DNA of 64,000 bases from Cannabis sativa (GCF_029168945.1 NC_083602.1:91026027-91090026), one strand, 5' to 3'. Counted from the first letter of the stretch, positions 11,350 to 22,330 are shown. The notes: generated by a model from the sequence alone, not told the origin. Numbers and translations: made by a program.

Positions 11350-11750
11350 TGTTGTTTTATGATCTGTCACATGTAAACCAATCTCACACGTGCAAAATAG
11401 AAGTTAGTTAGTTGGTTGTTCGGTTTTGACAGTTAATTCGGTTAACTGTTATTTTTTGATAGTTTTGTATTGTTTTGTTCCTTTTATTTCAGCTTGTATA
11501 AATAGCTTGTTAACTCATTCCTTTTGGTTAAGCCTTGTACATACTCTCTCATTGTAATTCTCTCCAAGATCAAATAAAACATTCAAGATTATTCAATCTG
11601 TTTTTCTCACTTCTGTTCATTGTCTCTTGACTGGTTTTGTACCAGTATTGCTGCAACATTGCTACAGCATTGCTGCTGTTAGTTCTGTTGCTTTTGGTTA
11701 TTGGTTCCTATTGTTCAATCTCGATTGCAAGGTGATCATCGATCACAACA
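11350..11750 (+). repeat. 3' LTR of Copia element 2
   Basis: Begins TGTTGTTTTATGATCTG and ends GATCATCGATCACAACA, followed by CATAC that repeats the base pairs before the 5' LTR. Small indels and substitutions distinguish it from the 5' LTR. Confidence 0.93.
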
Positions 11751-12244
11751 CATACACAAGCAACCTATTGATTATTCTCATCACAATATCCAATCAACCC
11801 AACAAGATTCTTGTGATGAGTATGGCGTATAACATTCACTTCAACTTAATTTTGTTTGTCCTTTTAAAACTACTCCACAAGATCGTCTCCCCAACTCATC
11901 CTCGAACCCTTTCAGTGGCTTCAATGCTCTGACTAAGTCTCACAATGTTTGATGACATTCTCTTGTAAAGAGTAGCATAAGAAACCAAGTAACATGGCTC
12001 TCCCATCAACATGACACTAATGACAATTGGCATGCCACGCCATGCCACCACTGTAAAATGGTGAGAAATCTGGTTTGCAACCACTGAACTCGTTAGTTAA
12101 ATCAACGAAAGAGAGCCCGATTTGGCATTTACTGTATAAAGTTTTATCATCTTTGAGCTTGCAGATACTGTTAAAGCAACATGAGCCCCAGTCCATTCCA
12201 GTCACATCTATATCTTGGCAGATACCATTGGAAAAGTGAGTCAA
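11751..12244 (-). pseudogene. LECRK relic, EGF-like region and N-lobe (split by Copia 2)
   Basis: Minus-strand pieces, in order from high to low coordinate: an EGF-like segment with GSCCFNSICKLKDDKTLYSKC and NEFSGCKPDF (12017-12244), a degenerate juxtamembrane part, GFEDELGRR and GVVLKGQTKL of the kinase glycine loop with a frameshift, then EVNVIRHTHHKNLVGLIGYC and NRLLV abutting the Copia target site. The PAN and transmembrane regions and the invariant-Lys segment are deleted. KGQTKL resembles KGQTEFG of the gene at 43397-45853, its probable closest relative here. It is head to head with the CNL at 12846. Confidence 0.8.
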
Positions 12245-12784
12245 TATATGAGTAGGTGATAGTGTAACAGTAGGATTAATCTATATTTCTATAATAGTGT
12301 CACTGTCTTCATTTGCTAGAAAAATTAAAAGAGAGGGTGGAACTTCCTTGTCAGATTTATATTAAATAATTTTTTTATATTAATTAATTGATTTATAATT
12401 TCAGCTATAAAACTATATATAATACAATTATAAAAAGCAGCCATTGTTGAATATGCATGCTAATCTAGCTACTATTTCCTCCATCAAAGGACAACCACCA
12501 ATCAACTTAAAATAATAAGAATAATTATAATTTGTTAGAACTTACCAAAACCAATTGACCAGTTGCTTAAAATAAATTGCTTTAAGTAAATTAATATAAT
12601 TTAGTTTGTCTTTTACATATGATACAACCCCTTAGGCAATGTGAAGAATATGATATTCTTTTAGCTACTCCCACCAACTATGCATTAAACAAAAGCAAAA
12701 TGACAAATTGTTTAATTTTAGTTTTCTCTTACAAGGAACATTGAGTTAACAGCAAACATAATTCATTTAGGTAGAATATTTAAA

Positions 12785-12845
12785 GATCTGTTTCTTAGTT
12801 GTTAGATCATATCATATCACACAATTCAATTCTGTTGTAGATCAT
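12785..12845 (+). promoter_or_regulatory. Conserved proximal promoter/5' UTR of the second CNL gene
   Basis: GATCTGTTT, GTTAGATCATATCAT and ACAATTCAATTC correspond one to one with 445-487 ahead of the first CNL. The start codon follows 16 bases after the end of the shared block. The 12245-12784 stretch between the LECRK relic and this block is AT-rich and holds nothing else I recognise. Confidence 0.4.
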
Positions 12846-15800
12846 ATGGCAGATGCTGTTGTTTCGTTTGTGATTGAAAGGCTTGGAGACTTGGTGATTT
12901 CTGAAGCTCAATTCTTGGGTGGAGTTGAAGCCCAAGTTGGGAATGCACAGATCAAGCTTCAATGTATGAGTGCTTTCTTAAAAGATGCAGATGCTTGGGT
13001 TCGTAATGGTGATGAGAGAGTTCGCCTTTTGGTTGTCCAAGTCAGAGAAAATGCTTATGCCTTGGAGGATGTTATTGAGACTTATGTCTTCAAAGTGGCT
13101 TCTAGTCATGGATCTATCAAACGTGCATTAAAATGGTGTATTTGCATCTTCAGAGAAGGAATTGATGTCCACAAAGTTGGAACAGAGATTGAGAGGATCT
13201 CATCCAACATTATTAATTGGACTTTAGAATTAGAAGCACTTGGAGTACAGAGATCAATACACAAAGCAGATGAATCTTCTTCAAGCAGCTATGTCCAACA
13301 GCAAAGAAAGTTGAGGCAAGCTTATTCTTTTGTTGAAGACAATGTTGTTGTCGGATTTGATAAAGATATCCAAGAGTTGGTTACGCTTTTGACTGAAAAA
13401 GAGAACCCTCATAAGCATAAGGTGATCTCTGTATGTGGGATGGGTGGTTTGGGCAAAACTACTCTTGCAAGAAAGGTCTATCAGCATCCTCATGTCAGGA
13501 CTCACTTCGATTGTTATGCTTGGGCCTCAATATCTCAGCAGTGTAATACACGCCAAGTCTTGGAAGGAATTCACTTTTCTTTCACTTCTCCTACATATGC
13601 ACAAAAAAATCACATAAAAAACTTAAGTGATGTTGAATTAGCAAGGGAGCTTTACAACTTTCAGAAACAGAAAAAATGTTTGGTGGTTCTTGATGATATA
13701 TGGACCACAACAACATGGGATCTTCTAAAACATGCATTCCCTACTACTACTCAAGGAGACACATTGCATAGCAAGATCTTACTCACTACTCGGAACAAGG
13801 ATGTAGCTTTGCATGCCGATCGACATGGTTTCATCCATGAACCTCATTTGCTCAATAAAGACGAGAGTTTGGAGCTGTTTCATGAAAAGTACTTCTGTGT
13901 TGGAGCAGATCCATCAAGTAATATATTTCACTCTTTTTAACTCAATCATCGTGATATTCTTTTTTTTTAATCTTTTTATTTATATATACATGTACTTGTC
14001 AATAAACTAGCATCAATTTGATAGGTTGCTAATTATTCTAATTCATATTAGTTCTTCCTTTAATTTATTGAAAAATATATGTAGCATTAGTGAGACATGA
14101 TCTAAGAAGCAGACCTCAATTTAACTATAGTTTATGCATATGTTTGACATGATAATAATCCACTACTATGTTCCATTACTTAAATCATAATTCTTTTTGT
14201 GGATCTCACTGGATATATAAATTTAGACTCAGATTATGATGAAGAAAGGAAGAAAGAGGTAGCGGTAGAGATGCTTAGAAAGTGCTCTGGTCTGCCATTA
14301 GCCATCATTGTGCTTGCTGGGCTTCTATCTAATTCGCTGCATTGGGAGCAACTGAAAGCAAATGTAATTCACTGCATTGGTCAAGGTGATCAAAAACATG
14401 ATGACGACTCAAAATACAGTAGTGTTCGGGGGGTGTTAGGTTTAAGTTACAGCGAGTTACCATCTCATTTGAAGCCTTGTTTTCTGTACTTGGCTCGTTA
14501 TGCTGAAGATGTCCCAATAAGAGTAAAAGAGTTATGTCGTATACTTATAGCAGAAGGTTTAATATCGCGAAGAATAGGTTCTGTGGGAACTTGGGAGGAT
14601 GTGGCATATGATTGGTTGTGTGAGTTGGTGGAGAGGAGTATGATTCAGGTCAAAGAAATGAGTTCAACAGGAAGAAGGATAAAATCACTTTGCATTCATG
14701 ATCTCATGCGAGATGTGTGCCTGTCTAAAGCTCAAGAAGAAAACTTCCTACATTTTATAGATTGGCGAAATAGAAGGGGAGAGCCAATAGAAACAAAGGT
14801 ACGAAGAGTTTCCATCTATGGTAGTGAAAGTAATAATTGTAGTGATTTTATTCATATGGTTGGAAATATAGATGGCTCTCTCAGGTGCCTTGCCGTAGAT
14901 GGTGGAGGAATTCAGTATAATTATAAAAGAGTATTGAGACATGTATGCAATCACTTTTCGAAGCTTAGAGTTTTGATTATTGTTCATGAGCGTGTGGATC
15001 CAAGTTCTACTTTGCAATTGCCTAAAGAAATTGGGAATCTGATCCATCTAAGGCTATTAAGTATTCTTAGTTGCGAGATTGAAAAGATTCCATCTTCTTT
15101 TGGGAATTTAAGATGCCTGCAGACTTTGAGAGTAAGGACCCAGAGTGATGTCATAATACCAAGTTCAATGTGCAAGTTGGAGCAACTGAGGCATCTATAT
15201 TTTATCCCTCTATTTGATGTTGGCATGAAATTTGGTAATTTCGTGAGGTCAACTAAGTCTAGAAATTTACAAACATTGGTAGGTATTCGTACCAAGGATC
15301 TTCTATTGAGTGATCTTCTACACTTGGAGAATCTGAAGAAATTAAAAATTTGTGTGAATGGAAATTTTGACACATTCTTACACAATCCCCAAACTCTCAC
15401 ATTCACTCGTCTATTTTCGTTACAAGTGACAAATTGTAATACTAGCAACAAGATAGATATTGTTCCTTTGATATTAAGCTGTCCTCACATTTATAAGCTT
15501 GTAGTGTTTTCGTATATAGTAAGGTTACCAGAGGTCAACCAATTCTCCCCAAATCTTATGAAGTTAAAGTTGAGTTCTCTCAGACTTGAGGATGATCCAA
15601 TGCCAACATTAGAAAAGCTACCAAAATTAAGAGTCCTTATAATTGACTATGATAGCTTTATAGGGGATGAGATGGTGTGCTCAAGAGGAGGTTTCCCCCG
15701 ACTTGAATCTCTTAGGCTTGAGCTTCTAATTGGCTTAAAAGAGTGGAAAGTAGAGGAGAGTGCATTCCCTAGACTTGGCTATTTGAGCATTCGCGCGTGC

Positions 15801-16583
15801 ATGAGATTGAGGAGAGTTCCAGATGGAGTAAGAAACATTGTTACACTCAACGAGATAAAGATATCTTTAATGCCTAAGAAATTCAAAGAAAGAATGGAGC
15901 AAGGAGGAGACGATTTCCACAAAGTCAACCACGTACCATCACGTGTATTCATCAATTGTGATGAAGGTACATATCTAATCATATTTATCTATCTATCTTT
16001 TGTTATTAATTCCATTCTTTTTATTTTTCTATCATTATTTATCTACACTAAAATTCCCCAAGTTAAGATGGTTATTTTGCTCTTTTATCATTTTGTTTTA
16101 TACATACATAATTATTTTATTATTTTCTTTTATGTTTTTGTAGTGAATTGAAAAACAAATTATTTTCTTAATATATATATATAATAATAGGAGTAATTAA
16201 ATTGTATACCCTATAAATAGTTAATTAACAATCAAAATTTGATGAGTAATTTTTAATTATATTATTTGTCCACACTCCCTATAAATATTATTTGTTTTTA
16301 CACAAACACACCATTTGGTTATTAGGATTACAAAAACACACCATTTGTTTTTATTAATATAGACTTATCCATTAGTTTTTGACTATTTATTTTTAGTTTA
16401 GGATTACTTTGAATATATATTGTGAAGAATAATATTTATACAGTATGTAAAATATATCTATTTTCTCATGACTTATTAGATTACATATATCCTAAATGGT
16501 GTCAAAGCAACCATAATTTGACATGTCTAATGTCTAAACATGTTATTACTATGAATGAATGAATAAATGCAGATTCAGATTGA
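12846..16583 (+). CDS. CC-NBS-LRR disease resistance protein (RPP13-like), copy 2
   Basis: Second intracellular CNL receptor, tandem paralogue of 523-3777. Proposed CDS is join(12846..13917,14233..15966,16573..16583), 938 residues. Donors at 13918 and 15967 and acceptors ending at 14232 and 16572 keep frame, joining VGADPS to NYDEERKK and ending DEDSD. Motifs: EDVIE in the coiled-coil domain, GMGGLGKTTLARK P-loop, KKCLVVLDDIW kinase-2, LLTTRNKDVALHA RNBS-B, CSGLPLAIIVLAGLL, CFLYLARYAED, IHDLMRD in the MHD position, then LRRs with conserved LPKEIGNLIHLR and IPSSFGNLRCLQ units. It keeps the YFCVGAD segment missing from copy 1. Intron 1 is 315 bp (140 bp in copy 1). Identity between copies is high over the whole length, with most differences in the LRR, as expected for recognition surfaces. 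Confidence 0.9.
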
Positions 16584-16974
16584 GAGGATGAGTAAGCTAT
16601 ATATGAAGGAATTAAAGTGGGAGAATATCATATTAACATTTGGAGGATGTGTTTGCCACTGCCAATCACCAGTGTCTGTTTATTCAATAATTAATATTTG
16701 GAATCATGATGTTTTCTGTAAATTGACAAGAGCTCATGTGCAAAATGTTTCAGCTCACTCTTAAAGATGTTTCCTGGATATCTTTTGTTTTTGTGTACTT
16801 CTGTTGATGTTTTGTAATTGTTTTTGTAAGCTATGTCATATTTTTGTAAGCTAGCTAGCTAGCTTCGTCAATTTCTAAATTTCTCCTAGAAAACCATGAA
16901 AAATGTAATTTATTTTTCCATTTATTTTTAGTATGGTGGTCTTTTAATATTAACCCACTATTGTTCCTTCAATA

Positions 16975-17165
16975 TCTGATGTGAAACTTGTGCTTGACTA
17001 AAGCTCAAGATGATAACTTTTTACATTTTATTGATTGGAGGAATAAAGGGCAAGACTCAAAAACAAGTATTGAGACAGATTTACAAACTTTTGGGAAAGA
17101 AATTGGGAATCTGATCTACCTAAGTTCACTAAGTATTCTTTATTGACAGATCAATTCTCTTTTCG
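16975..17165 (+). pseudogene. CNL relic (post-MHD and first LRR fragment)
   Basis: The + strand reads LTKAQDDNFLHFIDWRNKG, matching LSKAQEENFLHFIDWRNRR after the MHD motif of the two CNLs, then jumps to FGKEIGNLIYLSSLSIL, matching the first LRR (LPKEIGNLIHLRLLSIL). About 200 bases between are deleted, and there are no upstream NBS sequences. It is a small remnant of a third CNL. Confidence 0.8.
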
Positions 17166-17299
17166 AAAAACAAGGAGCCATCAATTGTTGAATATGCTTT
17201 ACTTACACCATGCACCAAACCAACCAACCCCAAAGCAAAACCAAATATTGCTTTTACTTTTTTAAAGACATTATTTGAAGTTTGAACTGTCGAGCATTT

Positions 17300-17400
17300 A
17301 CAGAAAAAAAAAAGTTGAGAGTGGCTGATCTTACTTACTTGTTGGTGAAGTGTAAAGATTTGAGTTTGTTCGGAGAAGAATTGAGGAGAACCAAGAGAAC
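17300..17400 (-). repeat. Duplicate of the PPR-gene 5' region (pairs with 20890-20990)
   Basis: GAGAGTGG.TGAT.TTACTTACTTGTT and, 30 bases on, TTTGAGTTTGTT.GGAGAAGAATTGAGGAGAA occur here and again at 20890-20990, the two copies flanking the PPR gene in the same orientation. On the minus strand both contain AACAAGTAAGTAA, a near-consensus splice donor. This suggests duplication of a 5' UTR exon with its donor site. Confidence 0.5.
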
Positions 17401-17621
17401 TAAGAACAAACACTGGAGAACATATTAGAGGTGTTCTCAAAATTCTTGTTTCTTTTAACTCAGTTTTCTATCCAAGAAAACAAACTCAAACACTCTTTAA
17501 GTGATGATGCCAAACAGGACCCTATTCATTTGAAAATATTACCCAAAATCTCTTCATTGCAGGACATAATGAGTATAAATTTTCCTATAGCTGATAGCAA
17601 AGCAAATACTTAAGGTCATTC

Positions 17622-20198
17622 TCACCAATAACCTTTGCAGGAACATGAACCATTCTTAAAATGATGGAAGCGACTTGAATCTCTTAATATGATTTCATGT
17701 TCAATAATCTTGGATATATAAGTCATGGCATTGTGGCAATCACCACAAACACGTATATTCTTGGTGATACGAATAGGTGTACCAAGTGGAGTTGTCAGAA
17801 TGGCATAGGCAAGAGCCAACTTCTCACTATGTTCAAAGAGAAGATCACCTTTTTCCTCATCATCCACATCATGGAGTGCAAAACTGGTTTCTGGGACATA
17901 CCCGATGGCTTTAATGCGCTCTATCAAGCTTGCAAGCAATTCATATATTTGTTGGGATCGAGGATGTCGCCTATCTCCTACAAAAAATGTTGTAGTCCCT
18001 TCCTTTCCTTGAACCCAACTACAACCCGGCCTCTTCTTGATCCCTGTATGTTTCATCATATATCTAATTCTAGCAACATCTTTCCATCGATTAGCATTGG
18101 CGTACATGTTTGATAACAAAGTATAGGATCCATCATTCTGCAAATCCAATTTTGACAACCTATTTGCAGCATATTCCCCAACCTCAACATTTCCATGAAT
18201 CCTACAACCACTAAGTAATGAAAACCAAACTATCGGAGTTGGTTCCATAGGCATGTCACTAATAAGCTTCAAAGCTTCACACAAGCGACCAGCACGGCCC
18301 AAGAGATCAACCATGCAAGCGTAGTGTTCTGCCGTAGGAGTAACACCATAATCCTTGGTCATGTCACTAAAATATCTTATTCCCTCATCAATTAATCCAG
18401 AATGGCTACAAGCGTATAGGAGAACGACAAAAGTGACACCATCCGGCACCATACCTACTTTTCTCATATCATCAAACACCTGAAGAGCTTCTTTACCATG
18501 ACCATGCATGCCATAACCAGCCATCAATGATGTCCATGAAACAAAATTCTTGAGTTTCATCTTGTTAAACACAACTTGAGCATCACCAATGTCTCCAGAT
18601 TTGCAATACATATCAATAAGGCAATTAGACACAAAAGGTGTCGTGGAATCATGTTCATTGCGAATTACATAGGCATGAATTTCTTTACCGAATCTTAGTG
18701 CCCCTAAATGAGCACATGCCATCAAAGCACAAGACATGGTGAAAGCATTAGGCCTTTGGTAGTTATGTTGACCAAGCATTTGGTGAAATAGAAGTAACGC
18801 ATCATTGGCTTCCCCATGTTGAGCATACCCACCAATCATGACTGTCCAACTCACCACATTTTTTTCCTTCGGTTCTATAAGATCAAACATCTTTCGTGCC
18901 ATTTTGAGACCTTTGCATTTAGCATACATGTCAATTAGACCATTAATAATCATTAAATCTTCCTCTTGATCTTTCATGTCTTGGTTTAGAACACATTTTA
19001 TGGCATAACAATGAGCCTCCTTTCCCTGAAGTAATGCTCCTGCAGATGCACAACCTGACAAAAGAGACACAAGGGTAACAACATTTGGATCAATACCACA
19101 ACCTAGCATTTGTCGAAATACATTCAATGCTTCATAACCTAAACCTCGTTGAGCAAACCCTGCAATTACTGCACTCCATGTCACAACATTCAATTCAATT
19201 TTCTCATTACTCATCTTTTCAAATAAGCCAATAGCATCTTCAAATCTACCAACATGAGAATACGCTGTAACCATAGCATTCCACGATACCACATCCCTAA
19301 CCTTCATTTGCCCAAAAACTTTGTCAGCCTCATCCATCAACTCACACTTGGAATACATGTCCACAATGGCATTACCCACATAGACATCTTCATTAAAACC
19401 ATTTCGGACAGCAAAACCATGAACTTCCTTACCCCACATTGATAAACCCATAGAGCCACAAACAGGAAGGATATTCACTAGACTAAAAGCATTAGGGCGT
19501 GCACTAAGATCCTTCATCATTCGACCAAACATATTCAATGCATTCTTTGATTCACCATTTTGGGAATAAGCTGACACGATCGAGTTCCACGAAACAACAT
19601 CACCTATTCCTCTGTTGAACACTTCATCAAACATTTTTTGTGCATTTCCCAAAGCACTACAACGACCATACATAGTGACCAGAGCATTACAAACAAACAC
19701 ATTTCCATTAAACCCACTTGAGCATACTACAGCGTGGACTGAAGCGCCTAGCCGAAATGAGGAAAGTTCACCACAAGCTTTAAGAACAAAAGGAAATGTG
19801 TAATGGTCAGGCCTCCACCCAAGTCTGTGCATTTGAAGGTGCAGTACAAGGACTTCATTTGGCAAACCAGAGCGAATTGCACGCCTCATCAACGCATTCC
19901 ACCAAAATAGAGAATATGGCAACGGCTCAAGGCGCTCAAGCAGTTTCGTGGCATATGCTGGAGCATTGCATGTTATGTAGGCACCAATAAGATCTGTGAG
20001 ACAGTGTGCTAGGCCAAGTACCAAGATTTTTTGGTGAGTTAGCTTGGCCTGAATCAAATACTTGCATTCCTTCAATAAGGAAGTTGTTATCTGAAGAGTA
20101 CCTGAGGCTGCCCCAGTGTAGAAGGCCTTCGGGGTAGTAGCCATAAATCTCAAAACGTTAAGGTTTCGACAAATTGAGAAAAATGGCATACTAGTCAA
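17622..20198 (-). CDS. PLS-class DYW pentatricopeptide repeat protein (At5g16860-like)
   Basis: Intronless 858-residue PPR protein, probably an organellar RNA-binding editing factor. The N-terminus (MTSMPFFSICRNLNVLRF) is basic and hydrophobic, compatible with a transit peptide. A second Met at residue 19 is an alternative start. Repeated PPR units are plain, e.g. NALVTMYGRCSALGNAQKMFD, DVVSWNSIVSAYSQNGES, DVVSWNAMVTAYSHVGRFEDA, NVVSWTVMIGGYAQHGEA. The E/E+ region and a DYW deaminase-like domain follow with HSEKLA, the CGDCHNAM metal site and RFHHFKNGSCSC; the last three residues are GYW rather than DYW. By family knowledge DYW domains carry cytidine-deaminase zinc ligands (H.E and CXXC), which are present here. 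The 5' region contains a candidate non-coding exon with donor near 20930. Confidence 0.92.
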   Translation of the reverse strand: MTSMPFFSICRNLNVLRFMATTPKAFYTGAASGTLQITTSLLKECKYLIQAKLTHQKILVLGLAHCLTDLIGAYITCNAPAYATKLLERLEPLPYSLFWWNALMRRAIRSGLPNEVLVLHLQMHRLGWRPDHYTFPFVLKACGELSSFRLGASVHAVVCSSGFNGNVFVCNALVTMYGRCSALGNAQKMFDEVFNRGIGDVVSWNSIVSAYSQNGESKNALNMFGRMMKDLSARPNAFSLVNILPVCGSMGLSMWGKEVHGFAVRNGFNEDVYVGNAIVDMYSKCELMDEADKVFGQMKVRDVVSWNAMVTAYSHVGRFEDAIGLFEKMSNEKIELNVVTWSAVIAGFAQRGLGYEALNVFRQMLGCGIDPNVVTLVSLLSGCASAGALLQGKEAHCYAIKCVLNQDMKDQEEDLMIINGLIDMYAKCKGLKMARKMFDLIEPKEKNVVSWTVMIGGYAQHGEANDALLLFHQMLGQHNYQRPNAFTMSCALMACAHLGALRFGKEIHAYVIRNEHDSTTPFVSNCLIDMYCKSGDIGDAQVVFNKMKLKNFVSWTSLMAGYGMHGHGKEALQVFDDMRKVGMVPDGVTFVVLLYACSHSGLIDEGIRYFSDMTKDYGVTPTAEHYACMVDLLGRAGRLCEALKLISDMPMEPTPIVWFSLLSGCRIHGNVEVGEYAANRLSKLDLQNDGSYTLLSNMYANANRWKDVARIRYMMKHTGIKKRPGCSWVQGKEGTTTFFVGDRRHPRSQQIYELLASLIERIKAIGYVPETSFALHDVDDEEKGDLLFEHSEKLALAYAILTTPLGTPIRITKNIRVCGDCHNAMTYISKIIEHEIILRDSSRFHHFKNGSCSCKGYW

Positions 20199-21130
20199 TT
20201 TCCTTCATTGTTATAACTTATATTTTGTGATTATTGCCAAAAGAACAGAATTCACACACAAAACTCAGCTTTCTCATCAACTACGCTAATTGCTCTGCCA
20301 AAGTCATTTTCCATACTACATTTGAGTGGCCCCCGGTTGAGCTAGTGTGTTAAGGGGTAGAAGCTCCAAAAGGTGAATTCAATTCAGGCATGTTTGGTGG
20401 GGCTTTTTGCACTTTTTCTTCCCACTTTTGGTTTTTCAATCAACTCTTGAATTGAGAGAAGAAAACCAATCATTTTTCCCAGAAGCTTACCAACTCTTAA
20501 CTAGCAAAAGTAAAGAGTAAAAACAGAGAAGCTGAAAACTTATTATACACATAATCATCATCATGATGTGCAATTAATTCATCTTATAATAACAGAGTAT
20601 ATCATCCACTAGAGACAGATTATATCATCTTTTCCTTCTAATGTTTTTTTTTTTTATTGAAAAGAAAAATTATAAACATATATTAGTAGCACATAATACA
20701 AATCAGTTTAGAACAATATAATATTCACATAAGAAAAGATTAAAATCTAACTAGGAATGCAAAACTATAAAGTATTAACTACTCTATACAGCTATAAAAA
20801 ATTATAAACATATTTTAGTAGCTCATAATACAAATCAGCTTAGAACTGAACCATTTACGGTAAAAGAATATATAAATAATAATAATAAAAAAAAAGAGTA
20901 GAGAGTGGTTGATGTTACTTACTTGTTGTTGGTGCAGCAGAAAGTTTTGAGTTTGTTTGGAGAAGAATTGAGGAGAAACAGTTTAAGGGTTTTGAGTTTA
21001 GGTTGAAGAAGAAGAAGAAGAAAAAAAAGTCCGTACAAATAAGGGGAAATGACATTTATTGATTTTCCAAGTTTTTTTTTCTTTTTTCCATCTGATTAAT
21101 TTCAAGCTATTTACTTAAAATATCCTATAA
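20199..21130. other. Upstream region of the PPR gene
   Basis: About 930 bases, mostly AT-rich. 20890-20990 is the second copy of the repeat at 17300-17400 and may hold a non-coding first exon of the PPR gene on the minus strand. 20385-20500 contains GCATGTTTGGTGGGGC and a partly palindromic CTCTTGAATTGAGAG, resembling a decayed MITE. No open gene is seen. Confidence 0.35.
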
Positions 21131-21900
21131 TTTAGCATAGTTATTAAAATTGGTCATATATGGCCACTTTACTAATTTCCCAAAACTACCCCACATTTCA
21201 AATCCCATCTCAGCCTCTCTCTTCCTCTCTCTTAACTTACCTACACTCACGGCAACCAACCCCATCATCCCCAACGCGCAGCAGACGTCGTCGCTCAACC
21301 CACGGTCATCCACGGTAAACCCAGGACCGTCGACGCTCAACCTCGACCGTCAACGCTCAATCGGCGACCACTCCGAGGCGACCTGAAGCGAAAATGGGAT
21401 TCGGATCCGTCCGTGAATGGAGAAGAGGCGTTTCAGATCTGGTGAAGAAGATGGTGAAGGTCCGATGGTCCGACTTAGGGGTCCGATGGTCCGACTTAGA
21501 GGTTTGATGCACACTATCAATCGGACTATCGGACCCCCCAAAAATTGATTGGTCTGATGCTCGGACCGATGGGTCCGATGGTCTTGTCCTTGGGTCCGAT
21601 GGAATTGGGAGTCCGATGGTCTTGACGAGTATGTTGTTCTTGGATCAGACCAATGTAAAGTCGGTACCGTGCGATCTCGATCGGAGTGGTTATGTGGGTC
21701 TCCGTCGGAGGCATCTCGGTTGGAGGTGGCGGTCGTCTCGGTCGGAGGTGGGGGTCGTCTCGTGGTGGGAAGTGGGGGTCGCGCAGTTCGGTTCAGGCGA
21801 AGTGGGTAGAGAGAGTTTGTTTGAGAAAGAGAGAAAAAGGGTTAGAAATTATGAGGGTATTTTAGGGGTTTTGGTAAAAGTATCCTATTTTTAAAATTAC
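21130..21900. other. GC-rich unexplained segment, possibly a non-autonomous transposon
   Basis: This block is far more GC-rich than its surroundings and dense in short internal repeats: GGTCCGATGGTCCGACTTAG occurs twice in a row (about 21460-21500), with further GGTCCGATG copies to 21620 and CGGTCGGAGGTGG-type units at 21700-21780. The two margins (21150-21190 and 21850-21900) read similarly in opposite orientation (GGGTA.TTTT.GG..TT..TAAA), hinting at terminal inverted repeats. Small open frames (78 and 92 codons) have no recognisable family. I see no reason to call a gene. Confidence 0.3.
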
Positions 21901-22099
21901 CTTAATTATTGGTTCTCCTAACCAATTATCCCTTATAAAATGCATAAAAAGTCAAATTTCCCTTTTCAAATTTGTAGGAAGGAGCCACGTGTCTTTCCTT
22001 GAAATAGAAAATTGTAGTAAAAGCATGGCACGTGCGTTTCACGTGCTGTGTAATACACTTAAGTGATTAATTTCTTAGTTTAATTTTCTTTGACAATTG

Positions 22100-22330
22100 T
22101 TTACATTGTTGCAGTTTAAAACATTCTACAAAATTTTAAAAATCTTGAAAGAATTTAACATGCTGAAAGTAGGGTTTAAAATTCAAATAATCTATTTTAT
22201 ATTGTATAAATTAAAAGCGTTTCATGTATATTGTGTAATATACTGTTTGAATCTTATTTTCAGCATGTTAAATATTTTTAAATTTTTCTGAATGTATAAA
22301 TTAAAAGCGTTTCATGTGTAATACACTCGT
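22100..22330. repeat. Inverted and direct repeat cluster
   Basis: GAATTTAACATGCTGAAA (about 22150-22167) and its reverse complement TTTCAGCATGTTAAATA (about 22258-22275) form arms of roughly 35 bp around an AT-rich loop. GTATAAATTAAAAGCGTTTCATGT is repeated directly at about 22205 and 22294. It looks like a degraded MITE or foldback element. From 22440 to 22985 the DNA is AC-rich with loose ACACCAAAAATTCC-type repeats and no gene. Confidence 0.5.

Larger units (their letters stand above)
6869..11750 (+). mobile_element. Full-length Copia LTR retrotransposon (element 2), Tnt1-like
   Basis: Complete structure: 5' LTR 6869-7268, a tRNA-Met-like primer site just inside it (TGGGATAAGAGC, diverged from the usual TGGTATCAGAGC), a polyprotein region, and 3' LTR 11350-11750. 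A 5-bp target duplication CATAC is at 6864-6868 and 11751-11755. The two LTRs differ by roughly 20 small changes over 400 bp by eye, so the insertion is not recent. The polyprotein carries one early frameshift and an in-frame UAG, so it is probably defective although nearly intact. The host site is a LECRK pseudogene on the minus strand. Confidence 0.95.
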
